From positions 3,162,001 to 3,226,000 of the forward strand of contig NZ_AP014936.1 in assembly GCF_002355415.1 (NCBI RefSeq): DNA of 64,000 nt, read 5' to 3'. Each line of letters opens with the position of its first letter. The first letter of the stretch is position 1. The position numbers and the translations under genes were made by a program. Source of the DNA: Sulfurifustis variabilis. Lineage in GTDB: Bacteria; Pseudomonadota; Gammaproteobacteria; Acidiferrobacterales; Sulfurifustaceae. Shown here piece by piece: positions 44,632 through 53,212 of this stretch. The notes under the pieces are model-generated. The model ran no database searches and was not told the DNA's origin. It saw nothing but the letters and a program-made list of their open reading frames with translations.

Positions 44632-44883
44632 GGGTCCTCCTGCTGCGACGCCCCGTCTCCCCTTCGCTGCGTCTAATTATCGATTGCGCCGGCTGACCGT
44701 CCGTAGCTCGCCACTCGCCTGGCAGTGCTCTGGAACATCATGGCAAACTTGCTTCTCCCGCGCCACCACGAAGCCATTCCGTGCAGGGGCAGGCTGACCC
44801 AGCGTGCGCGCAAGTCGCGCGCCTCCGCGCCAGACAGGTCTCCGCGCTTATCACTCCAAAATAGAGTCAGCGGCGCGTCCGCC

Positions 44884-44899
44884 GTTCAAGCTCTTGAAC
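44884..44899. repeat. perfect 16-bp palindrome near the cupredoxin stop
   Basis: GTTCAAG-CT-CTTGAAC lies 34 bases past the cupredoxin stop and about 255 bases upstream of the kinase start. It could be a terminator stem or a regulator site for the kinase gene. The remaining 44632-44932 bases hold no gene. Confidence 0.35.
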
Positions 44900-44932
44900 C
44901 GCAGCGAGTAAGGCGCGCGCCGCTTCCCGGGA

Positions 44933-45463
44933 TCATTCGACCTTGATTTTCCCCGCCATGCCTGCCTCGAGATGTCCTGGCAGGAGGCACGCAAAATCGA
45001 CCGTACCCGCTTGGTCGAACTGCCAGACGAGGCCGCCAAGCTTGCCGCCCGCAAGCGTCACCATGTTGGGCTCGGCGTGCTTCATGTCCGGCATGGCGCG
45101 CATCATGGCCGCGTGCTCCTTGAGCTCCGCCATGGAGCCCAGGACGAATTCGTGCTGCAGCTTGCCGGTATTGCGCACGAAGAAGCGTACGGTCTCGCCG
45201 GCCTTCACTTCGATGCGGTTCGGCGTGAAGCGCATGTTGTCATCCATCGTGACTTCAATCGTGCGGCTGACCTTGGCCGGGTCGCCGGGCCGCCCGGCGC
45301 CGGTGTTGTGCATCTGGGACATGCCGCTCATGTCGTGGCCGTCGCGCTTCATCTGGCCCATGTCGTGGCCGCCGTGCATGTCATGGCCTCCGGAATGATT
45401 GCCGGCACCGTAGGCGAGCGCCGGCAACGCGCCGAACAACAGGATCGCAAATGTCTTTCTCAT
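44933..45463 (-). CDS. periplasmic cupredoxin-domain copper-binding protein
   Basis: 176 residues. Signal peptide, then a His/Met-rich linker (GGHDMHGGHDMGQM, GHDMSGMSQMHN). The plastocyanin-like domain has the type-1 copper ligands: His in KLQHEFVLG, and FACLLPGHLEAGM (C-x4-H-x4-M). Related to CopC/AmoC-linked cupredoxins. It is the end of a run copA-copB-cupredoxin, spaced 33 bases after copB, and likely carries or stores periplasmic copper. Confidence 0.9.
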   Translation of the reverse strand: MRKTFAILLFGALPALAYGAGNHSGGHDMHGGHDMGQMKRDGHDMSGMSQMHNTGAGRPGDPAKVSRTIEVTMDDNMRFTPNRIEVKAGETVRFFVRNTGKLQHEFVLGSMAELKEHAAMMRAMPDMKHAEPNMVTLAGGKLGGLVWQFDQAGTVDFACLLPGHLEAGMAGKIKVE

Positions 45464-45496
45464 GGCTTCTCCATCGGATTGGCTTTGTTGAACATA

Positions 45497-46411
45497 CTAG
45501 AACCAGAAACGCACGCCCGCGACGAGCCGCGTGTCTTCGGCGTCCTCGCCGGCGGCGCGGGCGAAGTCCTCGGTTTCGCCGGATTTGCGCACCCAGTCGA
45601 TCCCGACGTACGGAGCGAACTCGCGCCGGATCTCGTAGCGAAGCCGCAGGGCGGCCCCGAGCTCGGACAAGCCGCTGCCCAAGCCGCGCTCCGGGTCGCG
45701 TTTGCCGTAGAAATTCGCCTCGATCCGCGGCTGCAGGACCAGCTTCTGGGTCAGGAGCAGCTCGTACGCCGCATCGAGCCGCAGCGCGCTGCGCCCGTCG
45801 TCGCCGAGGTAACCGGCCGCTTCCACTTCGAACCAGTAGGGCGCGAGCCCCTGCACGCCGAACGCCACCCAGCCGCGGTTCGGCCCCTCGCCGCCGTCGT
45901 GGCGCACGCCGAGCTGCGCGTCCCAGTACGCGGCGATGGCGTGTCCCCACAAGAGCTCCGTGCGCGCCTCCTCGAGCTCGCCGCCGTCGACCGCGCCCTC
46001 GGCCTTCAGCACGGCCCGGTCGTAGGTGCGCCCGTACCAGGCCTGCAGGTCGTACGCTCCCGAAGTGTGGTCGTCGCTGCGCACGATCTCCAGATTTTCC
46101 ACCAGCAACGAGCCGAGGCTGTGCTCATCGGCGAGCCGCAGCTTGAGCGGACCGAAGTCGTAGCCGCCGGAGTAGGCGTGCGGGTCGCGCGCATCGGGCG
46201 GCGGCGAGCCGCCCTGCATGGATCCCATGTCCATGTCGGCTCCACCGCCTGTATCCGCGGCGGCGCCGCGATCCGACTCCGTCGCCGGCGCAGCCGGCAT
46301 CGCGTGTCCCGCGTGCGGGTCGGCGGGCGCTTGTGCGTACTGGGCCCACGCCGGGGAAAGGCCGAGCGCCATCAGGATGGCGCCGATTGAAGTTACTCGC
46401 TTATGCATCAT
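45497..46411 (-). CDS. copB: CopB copper-resistance outer-membrane protein
   Basis: 304 residues. Signal peptide, His/Met-rich N-terminal segment (DPHAGHAMP, MDMGSMQGG), and a C-terminal beta-barrel family domain: SLLVENLEIVRSDDHTSGAY, ELLLTQKLVLQPRIEANFYG, FAPYVGIDWVRK, ending AGVRFWF. This is the CopB layout that binds copper and lies in the outer membrane, partner of CopA. Confidence 0.93.
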   Translation of the reverse strand: MMHKRVTSIGAILMALGLSPAWAQYAQAPADPHAGHAMPAAPATESDRGAAADTGGGADMDMGSMQGGSPPPDARDPHAYSGGYDFGPLKLRLADEHSLGSLLVENLEIVRSDDHTSGAYDLQAWYGRTYDRAVLKAEGAVDGGELEEARTELLWGHAIAAYWDAQLGVRHDGGEGPNRGWVAFGVQGLAPYWFEVEAAGYLGDDGRSALRLDAAYELLLTQKLVLQPRIEANFYGKRDPERGLGSGLSELGAALRLRYEIRREFAPYVGIDWVRKSGETEDFARAAGEDAEDTRLVAGVRFWF

Positions 46412-46445
46412 CGTTATCCTTCTGCTGTGTTTGTCTGCGCCGGGC

Positions 46446-48302
46446 TCAGGCCACGACCACCTGCCGGAACATGCCGGAGTCCATGTGCAGCAGCAGGTGG
46501 CAGTGCCAGGCCCAGCGGCCGGCCGCGTCCGCCGTGACGAGGAAGGTCACCCGCTGCGCCGGCTGCACGCTGATGGTGTGCTTGCGCACCTGGAAGCGCC
46601 CGTCCGGGCCCTCGACCTCGTTCCACATGCCGTGCATGTGCATGGGGTGCGTCATCATGGTGTCGTTGACGAGCACCACGCGCAGGCGCTCGCCGTACCG
46701 GAAATGCACCGGCGTGGACCGGCCGAATTCCAGGCCGTCGAACGACCAGGTGTAGCGCTCCATGTTGCCGGTGAGATGCAGCTCGATCTCGCGCTCGGGC
46801 CCGCGCTCGTCGATCGGCCCGCCGATCGTGTGCAGATCGGCGTAGGTCAGCACGCGCCGGCCGTTGTTGCGCAGACCGATACCGGGGTCGTCGAGATTGG
46901 TCCGCGGGTAGTCGACGCGCATGTCGACACTCGGGCCGTACTCGGTCCTCGCGTGGCGCGCCCGCACCGGCCCCGCGCTCATTGCAGCCCCCGCGGGCAT
47001 CGTGTGCCCGGTATGGTCCATGCCCTGCATGCCAGGCATGGCGTGCTGGCTGTGGTCCATGGCGCCCATGGCCGTCCCATCGGGCATCGCGTGCTGGCTG
47101 TGATCCATGGCCATGCCGCCGTGCGCGCCGTGGTCCATCGCGCCCATCATGTCCGCCATGGCGAGCCACTCGGGCGTGTCGAGCGGGGGAACCTCGTCCG
47201 CCATGCCAGGCCGCGGGGCGAGCGTCCCGCGCGCGAAGCCCGTCCGATCCATGGACTGCGCGAAGATCGTATAAGCGCGGTCATCCTTGGGCTCGACGAT
47301 CACGTCGTAAGTCTCGGCCACGCCGATCCGGATCTCATCCACCGTGACCGGCTCGACGTCCTGGCCATCGGTCTGCACCACCGCCATCTTGAGCCCGGGG
47401 ATGCGGACGTCGAAGAACGTCATCGCGCCCGAGTTGATGAAGCGCAACCGCACCCGCTCGCCGCGACGGAACAACCCGGTCCAGTTGCCCGCGGGCGTGG
47501 TGCCGTTCATGAGGTAGGTGTACGTGTAGCCGGAGACGTCGGCCAGATCGGTCGGATTCATCCGCATCTGGTTCCACATCCTGCGGTTCTCGAGAGCGGA
47601 ACCGAGACCCCCGCTTGCCACCTCGCGCAGGAAACCGCCGACCGTAAGCTGGTTGAAGTTGTAGTAGTCGCTCTGCTTCTTGAGCTTCGCGAGCACGCGC
47701 ATCGGGTCCTCGTCGGTCCAGTCGGACAACTGCACGACATATTCGCGATCGGCGCGGATCGGATCGGCGCCGCGCGCCGGGTCGATGATGATCGCGCCGT
47801 ACATCCCGGTCTGCTCCTGGAAACCCGTATGCGAGTGGTACCAGTAGGTGCCGGTCTGGGCGACCTTGAAGCGGTAGGTGAACGTTTCCCCCGCCGGGAT
47901 GCCCTTGAAGCTGATGCCCGGCACGCCGTCCATCTGGTACGGCAGGAGAATGCCGTGCCAGTGAATGGACGTAGCCTCGCGCAGACGGTTGTGCACCCGC
48001 AGGGTCACCGTCTCGCCTTCGCGCCAGCGCAGAACGGGCCCCGGGATCGAACCGTTAATGGTCGTGGCCATGCGCGGGCGTCCGGTGAAATCGACCGGCG
48101 TCTCGGCGATGGTGAGATCGAACTCGGTGCCGCGCAGCACCGCGGGTGTCCCGGTGGCAGTCGCGGGCTCGGCCCACGACGGCCTGAGCCAGGGTGAAAG
48201 CCCGAGCATCACGCCGCCCGCGGCGAGGCCCTGGAGGAATCGCCGCCGCGGCGGGCTCGGCAGGATCAGGGAAGGCTGGTGAATAATACGCTTCATCGTC
48301 AT
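46446..48302 (-). CDS. copA: CopA copper-resistance multicopper oxidase
   Basis: 618 residues from ATG 48302 (ATG 48296 also possible). Tat signal SPPRRRFLQGLAAGG. Copper ligands: IHWHGILLP, WYHSHTGFQEQ, HPMHMHGMW, WHCHLLLHMDSGMF. Residues about 377-440 are a Met/His-rich block of MDHSQHAMP and GMDHTGHTMP units that binds many copper ions in CopA of Pseudomonas. Precedes copB by 34 bases, making a copAB operon. Distinct from the shorter CueO-like oxidase of the first block. Confidence 0.95.
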   Translation of the reverse strand: MTMKRIIHQPSLILPSPPRRRFLQGLAAGGVMLGLSPWLRPSWAEPATATGTPAVLRGTEFDLTIAETPVDFTGRPRMATTINGSIPGPVLRWREGETVTLRVHNRLREATSIHWHGILLPYQMDGVPGISFKGIPAGETFTYRFKVAQTGTYWYHSHTGFQEQTGMYGAIIIDPARGADPIRADREYVVQLSDWTDEDPMRVLAKLKKQSDYYNFNQLTVGGFLREVASGGLGSALENRRMWNQMRMNPTDLADVSGYTYTYLMNGTTPAGNWTGLFRRGERVRLRFINSGAMTFFDVRIPGLKMAVVQTDGQDVEPVTVDEIRIGVAETYDVIVEPKDDRAYTIFAQSMDRTGFARGTLAPRPGMADEVPPLDTPEWLAMADMMGAMDHGAHGGMAMDHSQHAMPDGTAMGAMDHSQHAMPGMQGMDHTGHTMPAGAAMSAGPVRARHARTEYGPSVDMRVDYPRTNLDDPGIGLRNNGRRVLTYADLHTIGGPIDERGPEREIELHLTGNMERYTWSFDGLEFGRSTPVHFRYGERLRVVLVNDTMMTHPMHMHGMWNEVEGPDGRFQVRKHTISVQPAQRVTFLVTADAAGRWAWHCHLLLHMDSGMFRQVVVA

Positions 48303-48530
48303 TTGACCTCTTCGGTAATCACGGCACCGCGCACTGTCCCTTGGACGGTGCGATCGGGAAGAGAGGTCGAGCCAGGACACGCGCGTAGCCAAGCGGTTGC
48401 GCCCGTTCCGTCGGAGAACGCGCCGCCTCGATGGGCGCTCGTGGCCATGAGGACCCCTCCTCTGCCGGAAGAAAAGAAAGAAACCGCTACCCGCCCGGCA
48501 AACAGCCGGCGAGCAAAACGACGGGGAGAA

Positions 48531-48935
48531 TCAGCCGCGCTGGGGCGGCCGGTTGAGGAAGGTGACGAGGAGCGAGTCGTGCAGCTCGCGCACGGTCGGC
48601 GCCTGGACCGGACGCGCCGGGGAGGTCGCGACGGCGACCGTCATCGAGGCCGTGAAGCAGTGCGTGCAGATCGCGCAGCATTGGCCCTGGCAACCGTCAT
48701 ACTTGTCGCACGGCGACGACTTCACCTGGGTATCGGGGGCGTGATGGGCATGGGCGGCGTTCATGTCGGCGGGCGCGGACAGAACGTGCGCCGAACCCTC
48801 GCCCCCGTGATTGTCGAAGGCGACCGCCGGCAGAACCGGCGCCGCCGCAAGGAGCGTCGCGAGGAAAAGCTTGAACCAATGACGGATGCAGAAGCGCACG
48901 TGGAGACAATAGCAGAATTGTTCTAAGTTGCCCAC
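48531..48935 (-). CDS. Cys/His-rich exported protein (CopL-like), start uncertain
   Basis: 134 residues from a GTG at 48935; a second GTG at 48899 would begin just before the signal peptide (FKLFLATLLAAAPVLPAVAF). The mature part has DMNAAHAHHAPD and a dense cysteine cluster SSPCDKYDGCQGQCCAICTHC. This fits the CopL-type small exported proteins found ahead of copAB in many proteobacteria and needed for copper-induced expression. Located 230 bases upstream of copA. No ribosome site favours either start. Confidence 0.65.
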   Translation of the reverse strand: MGNLEQFCYCLHVRFCIRHWFKLFLATLLAAAPVLPAVAFDNHGGEGSAHVLSAPADMNAAHAHHAPDTQVKSSPCDKYDGCQGQCCAICTHCFTASMTVAVATSPARPVQAPTVRELHDSLLVTFLNRPPQRG

Positions 48936-49125
48936 AGGCGCAAAATGGCGGTGCCTCCGTTCCGAAGCACGCCCGGTTTCTGCAGTGAGCAGCCCGCCTG
49001 CCGCCGGCCCCTGTCACCCGTTCGGCTCTTTTCTGGCCCGCCCCGGGGCAGCGCCTCGCCCCGGTCAGACCGGCCTGATCAGGCGGTCGTAGAACGCGAC
49101 CTGCCGCTCGGTCGCTCCACCCTCA

Positions 49126-49602
49126 TCACCGCTTCGGCGGGTACTCCTGGTCGCTCGGGCGGTCGCCCTTTTTCTCCCGCTGCACCTGGAGCGCGGTCAG
49201 TCCGTTGTGCGGGCCTTTCTCGTTGTAGAGCACGTCGATCACCCTTCCCTGGTCGTCGAACTCGAGCGTGAAGCTGCGCGCGCCGTAGGACTCGGGGTGC
49301 GACTCGCGGACCGTCTGCGTCTGTCCCGTGGGGCCGCGGTACATGTGCTCGCGCTCGCCGCCGATCGTGTACACCCATCCTTCCTTGCCGTTTGGGAGCG
49401 TCACGAATCGATGGGCCTTCCCGTGGTGCAGGAACGCCGCTTGCTTGTCGATCTGGCCGAGCGGATAGGCCGCCAGAGGATCGCGCGGGTCCTTTGCCTT
49501 CTCAAACTCGGGCGGCATCGGCAAGTTCCCGCTTGGTGCCGCCATACCGAAGCCGCTGACGAGAAGAAGCGCGAACGCTCCCCACACCACGTGCTTTGCC
49601 AT
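49126..49602 (-). CDS. exported hypothetical protein
   Basis: 158 residues with a signal peptide (GAFALLLVSGFGMA). The rest is soluble: a PEFEKAKDPRDPLAAYPLG segment, then beta-rich EGWVYTIGGEREHMYRG and RSFTLEFDDQGRVIDVLYNE, a pattern seen in small SmpA/OmlA-like lipoproteins but without a lipobox. ATG 49602 has AGGAGG 6 bases upstream. I do not recognise a family. It sits between the Cys-rich copL-like gene and a SHOCT gene, 22 bases before it. Confidence 0.75.
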   Translation of the reverse strand: MAKHVVWGAFALLLVSGFGMAAPSGNLPMPPEFEKAKDPRDPLAAYPLGQIDKQAAFLHHGKAHRFVTLPNGKEGWVYTIGGEREHMYRGPTGQTQTVRESHPESYGARSFTLEFDDQGRVIDVLYNEKGPHNGLTALQVQREKKGDRPSDQEYPPKR

Positions 49603-49624
49603 TGCTCGCCTCCTCATTGATGAA

Positions 49625-49864
49625 TCAGGCCTGCAGGTCGCGCTTCTTCTGTTCGAACTCCTCCTTGCCGATGTCGCCGCGCGCGTAGCGCTCCTTCAGG
49701 ATAGCGAGTGCCCGTCGCTCATCATGACGATCCGCGTCGTTTCGACCGGGCGTCCCGAAGACCCACTTCACGAGCGCCACGATGAGCAGGATGAGCAGAC
49801 CCCAGTAGAGCAGCATGTGCAACGCGCCAAAGCCCCACCACCAGTAACCCCCGTCTCCCCACAT
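49625..49864 (-). CDS. small SHOCT-domain membrane protein
   Basis: 79 residues. Aromatic N-terminus (GYWWWGFGAL), one TM helix (MLLYWGLLILLIVALVKWVF), then a SHOCT pair ALAILKERYARGDIGKEEFE / QKKRDLQA. GGAGG precedes ATG 49864. Close relative of the protein at 8138, also at the end of a copper gene group. Confidence 0.88.
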   Translation of the reverse strand: MWGDGGYWWWGFGALHMLLYWGLLILLIVALVKWVFGTPGRNDADRHDERRALAILKERYARGDIGKEEFEQKKRDLQA

Positions 49865-49965
49865 CGGTGTGCCTCCTTCGCTTCGGTTCGATGTCCCGGG
49901 CGGATCGAGTCCGTGGCCGGGACAACCTGGACCCGCCCGGATACCGGGACGGGTCCGGTCGCGCG

Positions 49966-50760
49966 CTACTGACGCGGCTTCATCGGCTGGCCGCCCGGAC
50001 CCGTCATGCCGCCGGGCCCGAACCCGCGCGCCGTCCCGCGGCGCCACTGCGAGAGCTGATCGCGCTGCTCCTTGGTGAGCACGTCGAACATGCGGTTGTG
50101 CGCCTCGGTCGAGATCTCGGCCATCTGCTGGTTGAGCTTGGCGACGTTGCCGTAGACCTGGCCGACCTGCTTCGGATCTGGCTTCTCGTTGAGATAGAGA
50201 TCGCGCAGCCTCGCCTGCTCGTCGAGCAGCTTCCCGGAGAGCTCCCACTGCCGCTTGCGCGTCTCGTCCTGGATCTTTGCGATCTTGGCGCGCTGATCGT
50301 CCGTGAGGTCGAGCATGGCCAACGGTCCCATCCCCATGCCGCCGGGGCCCATCATGCCGCCGCCCATCATTCCCATGCCCATGCCGGGACCCATCATCCC
50401 CATGCCGGGCCCCATGCCACCCATCATGCCTGGGCCCATCATTCCGGGGCCGCCCATTCCCATGCCGCCGCCCATCATGTTCATCATCATGGGCATCATC
50501 CCCATCATGCCCATTCCTCCCATCATCCCCGGACCGCCCATCATGCCGGCGCCGGGACAGCCGCCGTAGCCGGCGCCCGGTCCCCAGCCTCCCATCATGC
50601 CCGGCCCCATGCCCCCGCCCGGGCCGTAGGCGCCTGCGCCCATCATCATCTGCCCTTGGTCGGCGCCATTCATCATGCCCGGCTGTGCCATCGCCGCGAG
50701 CGGAAGCGCGATGAGCGCCAGTCCCGCAAGTGCCTTTCTACCCACGCCTTCGAACTTCAT
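49966..50760 (-). CDS. Spy/CpxP-like periplasmic protein with a Gly/Met-rich tract
   Basis: 264 residues. Signal peptide, then about 110 residues of GMM/GGM repeats (methionine count is very high; many GPGMMGG units). The helical C-terminal part has two LTxxQ motifs, LTDDQRAKI and LTKEQRDQL, typical of Spy/CpxP. Spy proteins are induced by copper or envelope stress and act as chaperones; the Met tract could bind Cu(I). It overlaps the upstream membrane-protein gene by 23 bases. Confidence 0.88.
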   Translation of the reverse strand: MKFEGVGRKALAGLALIALPLAAMAQPGMMNGADQGQMMMGAGAYGPGGGMGPGMMGGWGPGAGYGGCPGAGMMGGPGMMGGMGMMGMMPMMMNMMGGGMGMGGPGMMGPGMMGGMGPGMGMMGPGMGMGMMGGGMMGPGGMGMGPLAMLDLTDDQRAKIAKIQDETRKRQWELSGKLLDEQARLRDLYLNEKPDPKQVGQVYGNVAKLNQQMAEISTEAHNRMFDVLTKEQRDQLSQWRRGTARGFGPGGMTGPGGQPMKPRQ

Positions 50761-51256
50761 GAGTCACCTCCTTTGCTGGTTGCCTGCTCCACTTCCCCGA
50801 CACCGGGAAGCTCTCCACGTCGGATCGGCCATGCCCCCACCTTCGGAACAGGGCGATCATCAAGATCGGTATGGCAATCCATTGCAGCAGCGGGGTCAGG
50901 CCGATGCCGTGGATCAGCGGCATCGAGGGCGCGTAGTCCCAGGACGCGATGCGATAAACGTTGAACCATTCGCTGAATGCCGTGTAGGCGATCCCGAACA
51001 CCACGGCGGAAATGCCGCCGAGCCAGGGCGAGGCATGCGGCCAGTCCTTGCGCCGGCTCGCTGCGGCGCCGACGGCGAACGCGACCGCGGCGATCATCGC
51101 GTCGCCGATCGTGCAGTGTGCGATCGAGTAGGCGATGACAAGCGGCGTACCCTCGCTCCAGAGGGTATAGAACCGAAGCTGCACGAGCTCCCACGCGAGA
51201 TTCAGCGGCAGCGCGAAAGCGACCCAAAGCAAGAGGGCGCGGGCGAAGTCGCGCAC
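50738..51256 (-). CDS. multi-pass membrane protein of unknown function
   Basis: 172 residues, GTG start, about five helices (LLLWVAFALPLNLAWELVQL, AMIAAVAFAVGAAAS, WLGGISAVVFGIAYTAFSEW, LQWIAIPILMIALF). The W-E-x-x-Q and FSEWFN motifs and the predicted loop acidic residues are striking but match no family I can name. Overlaps the Spy-like gene, so both are likely made together. Confidence 0.75.
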   Translation of the reverse strand: MRDFARALLLWVAFALPLNLAWELVQLRFYTLWSEGTPLVIAYSIAHCTIGDAMIAAVAFAVGAAASRRKDWPHASPWLGGISAVVFGIAYTAFSEWFNVYRIASWDYAPSMPLIHGIGLTPLLQWIAIPILMIALFRRWGHGRSDVESFPVSGKWSRQPAKEVTHEVRRRG

Positions 51257-51258
51257 GA

Positions 51259-51441
51259 TCAGCGGCTCTCACGCGAGGGCGTCCGCGCCGTCGTGCGAGC
51301 CGGCGTTTCGGCGCCTCTTGGAGGCTTCCCGAAGATGGCACTGGGCTTCATCTTGCTCTTCTTTTTCTCGAAGGCCCGTGGAGCGGGTCGTTCAGCATTT
51401 AACTCTATGCTCATCGAAGGCATCAACCCGAAAAGATGCAT
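51259..51441 (-). CDS. possible 60-residue basic protein
   Basis: Frame from ATG 51441: a Met/Leu start, then Lys/Pro/Arg-rich (FEKKKSKMKPSAIFGKPPRG). Its stop is three bases from the GTG of the membrane protein gene, which suits coupling. No family, no signal peptide. It could also be chance; codon use does not settle it. Confidence 0.3.
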   Translation of the reverse strand: MHLFGLMPSMSIELNAERPAPRAFEKKKSKMKPSAIFGKPPRGAETPARTTARTPSRESR

Positions 51442-51505
51442 GGGCTCTCCGGTCCTGCATGGGATTGCCTCTGCTGCACTCGCAACGAGGCGCCGGATCA
51501 GCTTC

Positions 51506-53197
51506 CTAGCGGATGTAGGCGTCGGTCGCATAGCGGCGCATCATCCGGTGGCTGTTGAAGACTGAGCCGTTCTTCGCGATGGCGCCCTTCATCACCGCGA
51601 TCCAGCCCGCGCGATTTTCGTAGTAAAGCGGCAGCACCACCCGCTCGAGCTTGTCGTACAGCGACTCCGCGTCGCGCTCACCCGGGCCATCGTCGTCGCC
51701 GATGGCCCATCCCGTGATGCCTTCGATGCGGCCCTCGACCCACCAGCCGTCGAGCACGGACAGCGAGGGGACGCCGTTCAGGGCCGCCTTCATGCCGCTC
51801 GTGCCCGAGGCCTCGAGCGGCCGCAACGGCGTGTTGACCCAGACGTCGACGCCGGAGACCATGAGGAGCGCGAGCGCCATGTCGTAGTTCGGCAGGAACA
51901 CGACGCGCACGCGGCCGCTCAGCGCGCGGATATGGCGGTGCAGCTGCTCGATCGCCCGCTTGCCGCCCTCGTCGCGCGGGTGCGCCTTGCCGGCGAGCAC
52001 GATCTGGATCCGATGATTGGTCGCGATGCTGGCGAGCCGTTCGAGGTCGGAGAAGAGCAGCTCCGGGCGCTTGTAGGCGGTCATGCGCCGCGCGAAGCCG
52101 AGCATCGCCGTGTCCGCATCGAGGCGCACGCCCGACAGCGTCGCAACCTTGTCGAGCAGCGCTGCCTTCGCCTCGCGATGCGCCGCCCAGATGGCCTCGT
52201 CGCCGATACAGCACTCAGCGCGCACGAGCAGCTCGGGCTCGTGGCACCAGCCGGGGACATGCGCGTCGTAGAGCTTCGCGAGCGGCGGGGCGGTCCAGGC
52301 GAACGGGTGCACGCCGTTCGTGACCGCGCGGACCTGGTAGCCCGGGAACATGCGCCGCGAGGTCTCGGCGTGGCGCTTCGCGACGCCGTTGATGTACTCG
52401 CTCATGCTGAGCGCAAGCTGGGTCATGTTCAGCTCGCCGGCTCCGGCGAGCTGCTTCAGTGTGGGAAGATCGACGAAGTCTCCCAGCACCCGCTGCACCA
52501 GATCGTAGGGGAACCTGTCGTGCCCGGCCTCGACCGGCGTGTGCGTCGTGAAGTTGCAGAGCTCCCGCACGCGCGGGATGTCGTAGCGCAGCTCGCCGGG
52601 GCGCACGTCCTCGGGCGGATAGGCGTAGCGCTCGAGCAGTTCCAGGGTGAGCAGCGCGGAGTGCCCCTCGTTCATGTGGAACTGCCGCACGCGGAAGCCG
52701 AGCGCGTACAGCATCCGTACGCCGCCGATCCCGAGCACCGCCTCCTGCTTGAGGCGATAAGTCGGATCGCCCCCGTAGAGGTAATCGGTGATCGCGCGGT
52801 CGGGCTCGGCGTTCTCGGGGAGACTCGTGTCCAGCAGGATGACGGGCTGGCGGCCGCCGCGGTGGCTCTCGAGCACATAGAGCCACGCGGCCACCCAGAC
52901 GACCCGGCCCTCGATCGGCACCGACACCTTCGCCGGCAGCGGCTGCGCGAAGCGCGCCGGCTCCCACGGATCGGGGTGCTCGATCTGGCGCCCTTCGGCG
53001 TCGAGGCTTTGACGGAAGTAGCCCTGGCGGCTCACGAGGCTCACGGTCACGAGGGGCAACTCGAGGTCGGCGGCCGAGCGCACGGTGTCGCCGGCGAGCA
53101 CGCCGAGGCCGCCGCTGTAAGTGGAGATCTCGTTGCGCAGCGCGACCTCCATGGTGAAATAGGCGATCCGCTCCTGGTGGACGAACCTGTGCAACAT
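51506..53197 (-). CDS. glgP: alpha-glucan (glycogen/maltodextrin) phosphorylase, short form
   Basis: 563 residues, the compact GlgP-type glycosyltransferase 35. Substrate region FTMEVALRNEISTYSGGLG and AGDTVRSAADL, then FHMNEGHSALL, THTPVEAGHDRF and AYKRPELLFSD. The PLP site is EASGTSGMKAALNG with Lys470. It releases alpha-D-glucose-1-phosphate from glycogen or maltodextrin. First stop-start neighbour is the USP gene 15 bases upstream on the same strand. Works with the GH65 and phosphoketolase genes to the right. Confidence 0.93.
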   Translation of the reverse strand: MLHRFVHQERIAYFTMEVALRNEISTYSGGLGVLAGDTVRSAADLELPLVTVSLVSRQGYFRQSLDAEGRQIEHPDPWEPARFAQPLPAKVSVPIEGRVVWVAAWLYVLESHRGGRQPVILLDTSLPENAEPDRAITDYLYGGDPTYRLKQEAVLGIGGVRMLYALGFRVRQFHMNEGHSALLTLELLERYAYPPEDVRPGELRYDIPRVRELCNFTTHTPVEAGHDRFPYDLVQRVLGDFVDLPTLKQLAGAGELNMTQLALSMSEYINGVAKRHAETSRRMFPGYQVRAVTNGVHPFAWTAPPLAKLYDAHVPGWCHEPELLVRAECCIGDEAIWAAHREAKAALLDKVATLSGVRLDADTAMLGFARRMTAYKRPELLFSDLERLASIATNHRIQIVLAGKAHPRDEGGKRAIEQLHRHIRALSGRVRVVFLPNYDMALALLMVSGVDVWVNTPLRPLEASGTSGMKAALNGVPSLSVLDGWWVEGRIEGITGWAIGDDDGPGERDAESLYDKLERVVLPLYYENRAGWIAVMKGAIAKNGSVFNSHRMMRRYATDAYIR

Positions 53198-53212
53198 GCT
53201 ACCCCCTCGCCG

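Noticed and set aside
48332-48350. CACTGTCC-CTT-GGACGGTG hairpin between copL-like and copA, considered as a riboswitch or attenuator
   Set aside because: Short single stem with one wobble pair and no conserved RNA core; not enough for a regulatory RNA call.
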